DNA of 64,000 nt, taken from contig NC_133948.1 in NCBI RefSeq assembly GCF_031877795.1, positions 248,001 through 312,000 on the forward strand, written 5' to 3'. The notes below the pieces were generated by a model. It was given only the letters and a program-made list of their open reading frames with translations. It was not told where the DNA came from and searched no databases. The translations under genes were made by a program, and so were the position numbers. Shown piece after piece: positions 58,380-64,000 of this stretch; the first letter of the stretch is position 1; each line of letters opens with the position of its first letter. This DNA is from Strix aluco (Eukaryota; Chordata; Aves; Strigiformes; Strigidae).

Positions 58380-61300
58380 TCAGGAAGGGATCTTCTTGTG
58401 CTTCACTTTATCCTCTAAGTTTGCAAAATATTTCATTTTGGCTAGAAACTTCTTAGCTTCTTGAAGATCACCTGAAATGAAATAAACCAGTAGTAGTTTA
58501 CAGAGGGAAGGCTGAATTTAATTTTCAAAATGAATCTTAAGATTTCAATGACAGCACCCATTTCAGTACTAAGAGCTGCAAGTTTTAAGGACCCATATGC
58601 TACTAAAACCATCTTGCCTATTTTCATCTCAGATGGTTTTGGAACACCTCATTGAGTGTACATGTAAAAATGTACACTTTGGAAATAAATGACATATGAA
58701 TTCCCTGTAATGACTTTTCTGTAAAGTGGCTATAGTATTGACATAACCACAGGGGAATTTTGAGTATCTAGACAAAATTTTTTTTTTTTTTTTTTTTTGT
58801 TTAATGTATGTAATTAGATGAACTGCCACCACTGAAAAACGCAAAAGGTTTGTAGGACTCTGGTCTGGGCAGTGTCAATTCCAAAACTGATACTGAAACA
58901 GTTTCTCCTCAGTTAAATGGCTGGAGGGTTTGGGTGCTTCCTCACCCACCGAATCCTTAACTCTGGTAGTGCAAAGAGTGACAGATCACACGGTTACAAT
59001 TCTTCACGCAGGCCCAGCCGGCACTACTTTGCGTTTTAAGTTTTACAATTACAACATCAACCTAACAATAAAAGCATCCCAGACCCAGGAAAGAAATGTA
59101 AACGTTCCTTCCCAGAGTCAGACTGAGGCTGGAACGGTTCCAGTCCATGTCAGCTGGAGTTTGGGTTTATGTTGATGATTGCACAGGACATCCCTAAAGC
59201 CTGAGGCTGAGGGGGGCATCGGGTCTTTCCTGCTGTGCAGCCCCAGGGGTAGCAGCAGAATTGTTGCTGTCTTGACTTTTGCTGCAAGGAACAGCACCCA
59301 CTACTCTGCTGACAGCTTCGAGTCTCAGGATAGGTGGCAAGTTTGATTAAATAGTATTCTGGGAAACAAAAAATTTCTTAGTATCTGCATGCCCACTTGA
59401 AGTTGATGCAAACTGAATTAACTGGAACTTTTGTACTGGATTTTTTTAATTTAATGTGAGGTCCTGAATTGCCTGAATCAGCAGAAAGGGCAGCTTAGAA
59501 GTATTTGTTCTAAGTAGCAAACAAAGAACACTTGTTCATGCAGTATTTCTGCTCTGTAGTTCAGGAAACATTTGTCAATAAAAGAATGTGGGTTTTTGAA
59601 GCATTTGTAACTGTTTTGTGTATGGCAGCTAAGCACTGAATAGAAACAGCTACCTCTTTCAAAAGCTGCAGTCACCTCTTTGGTCAGTTCTTCTTGTTTA
59701 ACTGTAAAACAAATTATTTCATTCACTTTTTGTTATGTACTTAGTGTAGTTAATACCACTGTATTCTGATTGTCTGTGGTGAGAAACTTAAGTACATCTC
59801 AGTCTTATGGGAGCTGAGAGAACTTTTCATAATGTTGTCAATTTTAATTACAATTTCAAAGATATATATTTCTTCATTCAGACAGGTTTACAGACAGCAA
59901 TTCCAATGCAAATCAATGGTCACTAACTTCCCAGAAATCTAACTTACTTTTGGTGTAGCAGTTCACCCTGCTACAGTTAATTTCCTTCTCTTCTACTTAG
60001 TTTTTATTCCAGTTATTCTAATTGCTTTTGGCACACTACTGTTATTGCAAAGAATTAAATATACCAGTAAACTAAATGTAAACTCAGTAAACCAACAATA
60101 CAAACAAGAAGGCTGCTTGTATAAGGATAGTAATCACTTAATATAATGGTTGCTAAGTTGAAGAAGGTGCAAGAAATACAATGTCTGTATAAATGAAATT
60201 ATTTAATGCGGTCAGTCAAACATTTTATTCAACTTCGAGTGGTTCTTTCTTTTAGAACAGTCTGCTTGCCCTGATCAGCTGAAGGGTCAGTAAATTCCTT
60301 TTTACAGTTATATAATATTTAAGTTATGTATATATATTTATATAATATATAAATACCTGTTTTGCCTTCAGAATAGCAACTGCTATACAGAGTTTCTCAA
60401 GCCAGATTTGATGTTTAGGTGACATAAATTGGTAAAGACAACATTTGGGTGGGGGGAAGCTCTTGCAGTGAGTTAATTCAAGACTAATGCAAGTTAGAGA
60501 TATTATGGTAACTTATTTCTGTACAAAACCCTGAAGTCATAACATACCTTGAATTAAAGTTTCAATTTCTTCAAGGGTACCCTCATTTTTAGGCTCTGCT
60601 AATTTTTCATTAATTTCCATGATTTCCATGAGAAACTCTGAGTCTGCATCACAGTCTGTCTCTTGTGCCGGTTCTACTCCATTCAGCTCCAGCTGGTGAA
60701 GAGAACGGGAATTTGAAAATACCATTCTTACATCTTTTTAAATGTGAATTATTTTCTTGACTATCTGATAAACTTCCAGTTTACTCCATGAAATGTGCAT
60801 AAACAGTACATCTTAAAGTGAGCTCCACAGGTAGATCATAAAGATGAGAAGTTAACCAAAGCAGAAAAATGCCACGAAAACTGCCAGGGGACAGACTGAC
60901 ATTCAAAGGAGCAGCCACGGCCAGACAGTGTGTGTGCTGCAGGAAGCAAATCAGTGTAACATGAGCAGCAAAGGAGATGGTCATAATCACTAAAGTGTGA
61001 AATAGTGGAAAAGCTGATTAATTTTCAGCCAAGCTTGTTTTTGGTCCCCCTTCAATGCCTGGGAATCCTCTTCTGCAGAGGAACACCAGTGAGCATGTCA
61101 GTGATGGAGTCAAAGGTCTGACATCAGCCCCAGCCCCCAGTTACAGAGCACTGATCAAAGGGGTGACAGACGCCTTACGAGATAGAGGCCTCGGCTCAGA
61201 GGGTTCAGGAGGGTCTGGTAGGCCTTGTTGATGAGGGAGGAGTGTTGCTCAGAGTAGTACTGTTCTTTCTGGGAATGGACAATAAATAAAAGTAAGTGGC

Positions 61301-62152
61301 AGAATCGTTACACTTTATTACCTGCGGAGAAATAGCGTTGAATTTTTTGAAGACTGATTTTTTTTAACAGGCAGGAAGCGCAGGGAGTGCGGGTCACTGG
61401 GCTGGGAAACTCTTATCTCGGGCAACTAAGGCCTCAAGGAGCACAGCAGCTCCTCACCGCCATCCTCCGCCGCGGATCCGCCAGCAGCAATCTCTTCTGA
61501 GCACCAGGACCCCAAACACGGCCGGTGCCCGTAACCCCAAACGGGCGGGCAGCGGGGGCCCGGCGCAGCCTAACGCGGCAGCCGCTCCGGTCTCCGCGGA
61601 GCCCTGCGGGCCACGGCGCCGCGGGCTGGGCCGCTGGGACGGGGGAGGCGGTCAGGCCTGTGTCCGTCCGTGTCCGTTCCCACCCCCCCACCCCCCCCGC
61701 CCGGGACACCGCGCCGGGGGCAAGACCGGGCGCGCCCGGCCCTGCGCGGCGCTCACCGGCGGCCTCTGCCCGAAGCGGTCGGGGTGAACGGCGCGCTGCA
61801 GGCTCCGGAACCGCCGCCGCAGCTGCTGCGCATCGACGCGGAAGGAGCGGTCACTGCGGGCGACAGAAGGCGGCGTGAGGCCCGCGGCCGGTCGGGCCCG
61901 CCGCCGCCCCGCCGGCACTCACCAGCCCATCAGGCGGAAGAGGTCAGGCCGCCGCCCCGGCGGCTGCAGCGCCCGGCAGCCGGCGCAGAAGCGGGGCGGC
62001 CCCTCGGCGCCGGGGAGGGGGCGGCCGCAGCTCCAGCACGGCGGGGCCGGCGGAGGGCCCGGCCCGCCGCAGCTCCAGCCCCGCGGGGCCGCCTGGGCGA
62101 GGCGGAGCGGCCCCCGCAGCCCCCCGAGAGGCCGCCGCAGCGCCGCCCGCAT
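58380..62152 (-). CDS. HSCB: HSCB, mitochondrial Fe-S cluster J-domain co-chaperone
   Basis: Complete gene on the minus strand. Coding exons in transcript order: 62,152-61,923; 61,853-61,757; 61,268-61,179; 60,692-60,548; 59,701-59,654; 58,471-58,380. Phases agree; 233 aa against 235 in human. The N-terminus MRAALRRPLGGLRGPLRLAQ is Arg-rich, as in a mitochondrial targeting sequence. A tetracysteine zinc site follows (C39, C42, C56, C59; CWSCG...CAGCRALQ). The J-domain has SFRVD and the catalytic HPD at residues 100-102. The C-terminal helical domain (FLMEIMEINEKLAEP, then FLAKMKYFANLEDKVK) binds ISCU. HSCB delivers ISCU with its cluster to the HSPA9 chaperone. An in-frame upstream ATG at 62,323 would add 57 Gly/Arg-rich residues; the downstream start is preferred because it matches the family. 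Confidence 0.96.
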
Positions 62153-63020
62153 CGCGCGGCCCGCGGCTCCCGGCAGCCCTCGCGCGGCCGCCCGCGCCCT
62201 GATTGGCTCCGCGGGCGGCGCGAGGCGCGTGCGGGCTGCGCGGTGAGCGGCGCGTGCTCCCCCACCGTGAGTTCGGGTCCCCCCGCGGTTGCCGGTCCCG
62301 GCTCCTGGCCGCCCCCGCCCCACCCCGCCCCGCCGGTGCTGCCCGCCGCGGCTCTTCCCGGCAGCGTCGCGCAGCCCGCGGGGCCGGGGCCGGGGCCGGG
62401 GCCGGGCCGGGCCGGGCTGGGGCGGGGCGGCAGGGGGCGCTGCGCGCGGGGTGGCGGGAGGCAGCCCAGCCCCGCCGGCCGGCAGGGGGCGCTGGGGGGG
62501 GGGGGGGGGGTGGTGGGCGTCGCTCCCGCCTCCCCCGGGCCCCGCGGCGCCGGCCGGGGCCGCGCTCGGTCGCCGCTCCTGGTGCCGGTTGCGGTGGGGA
62601 GGGCGCTGGCGGGAGGGGCCGCCCGCAGATCCGCGGTCCGGGACTCCCCGGCGCTCCCCGCGAGTGCGGAGCGGCCGCTGCCGCCGCCTGAGCGCCCCGG
62701 GGCGGCCGCGCCCGCGCTACCGGCCGCTCCGCGAACCACGTGGCGCCGCCGCGTCCCTGCGGGGGGTGGTGGGAGGCGGCGGGGCGGCCCGGCCGGTCCT
62801 GTGAGTCCTGGGAAAAACCGGGGCAGCGGGCGGGGGGGGGCCCGCGGGCCGCGGCTGCTGGACGGGACGAGCTGGTCGGGGGGGGATCCCAAGCGGGCGG
62901 CGGGGCCGGTGCCGCTGAGGGTTCCCGCCCCGCGGGGCACGGAGGTGCCGTTTGTGCCCTTTGCCGCCGCCTCCGACAGCGGCTGCTGCGGGCGTGGGGC
63001 GCGTCTCTGAGTCCGTCAGT
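61430..63020. promoter_or_regulatory. CpG island and bidirectional promoter HSCB / CHEK2
   Basis: Very CpG-dense block covering HSCB exons 1-2 and the sequence upstream of CHEK2. HSCB starts at 62,152 (minus) and the CHEK2 coding start is at 63,611 (plus). In human the two genes also share a head-to-head promoter, with a non-coding first CHEK2 exon. A plausible end of that exon here is the donor ACC|GTGAGT near 62,269, with an acceptor at 63,604-63,605 just before the CHEK2 start. G-rich stretches lie at about 62,380-62,430 (CCGGGG repeats) and 62,494-62,510 (17 G in a row). Confidence 0.7.
62380..62510 (+). repeat. G-rich repeats with G-quadruplex potential
   Basis: Tandem CCGGGG/CCGGG units at about 62,380-62,430, and an uninterrupted run of 17 G at 62,494-62,510, on the CHEK2 sense strand between the HSCB start and the CHEK2 coding exon. 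Such tracts can form G-quadruplexes and are often mis-sized in assemblies. Confidence 0.7.
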
Positions 63021-63610
63021 TTTGTACATGAACTGCGTGTAGGGGCGGCTCTTCTGCCAATAAACCTGCAGAAGAGAACCGCGCAGAGGAGGTTTGCGGG
63101 AGTTCGTGGGTTATAACCTCTATTAAAGGAATATTCAGCCAAAACACCAAATTGGCTTGCTGTGTGATAAATCTGTGGGGCGCTTTCAGCATCAAGAAAA
63201 CGTACTTCGTTTTCTAGTTCTTATTTTTCCTTTTTCAGTTTTTCCTTTCGTGTTTAGGGAGCTGCAGTGGTCGCTGCTCTGTGTGGATGCTCTGTCAGGG
63301 TACGCTGCTCACGTGTCTGTGAAATGACGTGTGAGCCCTGAAGAACTCGAGTGAAAATCTGGGAATGAGGTTTCGCTGTGGTTTCAGAACCAGTAGCGGG
63401 AGCGCCACATTCTTTGTTTAAAACACAAAACATCATGGTTTGCAAAATTCTTGGGGATTTACACGTAATCCACACATGCACGCTTTGGTTGACTTTTACT
63501 TCGTTGAAGGCTGAGAATAGACTTGGACGTTAATGGTACGGCGCGTGAATGTTTGTCAGTCTTACTTTCCTGTAGTAATTATTTTTTTAAACGTTCTCTT
63601 TGAAGCCAAC

Positions 63611-63860
63611 ATGTCTCGAGAGACTGGGAGTGAAGCGCAGCAGTCTCAAGGTGCCCAGCAGTCACAGAGCGGTGCCGGTTCCTCTTCCAGTGGGTCACAG
63701 AGTACCAGCCAGTCTTCCTCGAGTTCTGGGACCATCAGTTCTTTGGACACGGTTCCCACTCAGGAGCTTCCGTCGATCCCTGAGGACCAGGAATCTGAAG
63801 AGCTTGTTCCTCAGCCTTGGGGTCGACTCTTTGCACTTGGAAAAGGTTTCAGCAATTACG
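63611..63860 (+). CDS. CHEK2: CHEK2 first coding exon (checkpoint kinase 2), partial
   Basis: First coding exon, 83 codons plus one base, of the DNA-damage kinase CHK2, which ATM activates after double-strand breaks. The ATG at 63,611 follows an acceptor at 63,604-63,605. The protein begins [13 protein letters not shown] and is a Ser/Gln-rich SQ/TQ cluster domain, with S12-Q, S18-Q, S29-Q, S33-Q and T50-Q. T50, in [15 protein letters not shown], aligns with human T68, the main ATM site that triggers dimerisation. The exon ends after [15 protein letters not shown] at a GTATGT donor (63,861), at the same point as in human, just before the FHA domain. It is shorter than the human segment (83 against 106 residues). 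The FHA and kinase domains lie off the right edge. Confidence 0.95.
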
Positions 63861-64000
63861 GTATGTGCCTCTTGGTTCGTTTGTAGCACCTCTGAAAAGT
63901 TTTGAGGGGCTTGGTAGAGAGCGGTGTCTTCATGTTCAAATTCAGTACAAGCCAATTTAAGTACAGCCTTGCAACTTTTGCAGTAATGTTTTATTCCGTG

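Noticed and set aside
62153-62323. Upstream in-frame ATG of HSCB adding 57 residues
   Set aside because: The added part is Gly/Arg-rich without family similarity; the ATG at 62,152 gives the expected targeting sequence and length.
61670-63029. Open frames of 336-446 codons on both strands
   Set aside because: Shadow frames in the HSCB/CHEK2 CpG island with no recognisable domain; HSCB exons 1 and 2 are the real coding parts here.

Overview
The window is vertebrate nuclear DNA, almost certainly from a bird. It carries several 3'-truncated CR1 LINE fragments with avian-type tails, a solo ERVL-like LTR of avian type, compact introns and strong CpG islands. The gene order ZNRF3 - XBP1 - CCDC117 - (SLC2A11-like) - HSCB - CHEK2 matches the human 22q12 block, the segment usually found on avian chromosome 15. 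I cannot name the species.

Layout. Positions 1-11,383 are intron 1 of ZNRF3 (minus strand). Its first exon is at 11,384-11,611 inside a CpG island (about 10,730-12,380). From about 12.4 to 27.5 kb lies a gene-free interval with two CR1 copies, between the divergent promoters of ZNRF3 and XBP1. XBP1 (plus, 28,036-30,733) is complete in five exons. It has a perfect ERSE in its promoter, the 26-nt IRE1 intron, and both the unspliced (259 aa) and spliced (374 aa) reading frames. CCDC117 (minus, 38,380-42,431) is complete in five coding exons. A second CpG island contains a seven-unit array of ZNF143/THAP11-like motifs and drives CCDC117 in one direction and a class II sugar transporter of the SLC2A11B type in the other (plus, 43,286-57,202). 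That transporter appears to have two alternative coding first exons. It ends tail-to-tail with HSCB (minus, 58,380-62,152), a complete six-exon mitochondrial co-chaperone gene. A third CpG island separates HSCB from CHEK2 (plus), of which only the first coding exon (63,611-63,860) lies in the window.

How the genes relate. ZNRF3 is a negative regulator of Wnt receptors. XBP1 is the IRE1 target of the unfolded protein response. CCDC117 is a small CPVRKKR-containing protein that I recall being linked to XBP1 signalling and cytosolic Fe-S assembly. HSCB acts in mitochondrial Fe-S transfer, and CHEK2 is the DNA-damage checkpoint kinase. The SLC2A11B-type transporter sits between CCDC117 and HSCB, which to my knowledge are neighbours in human with no transporter between them. 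This makes it the most distinctive gene of the window. All exon boundaries were set by hand from reading frame, GT-AG signals and remembered human proteins, with phase checked across each gene.
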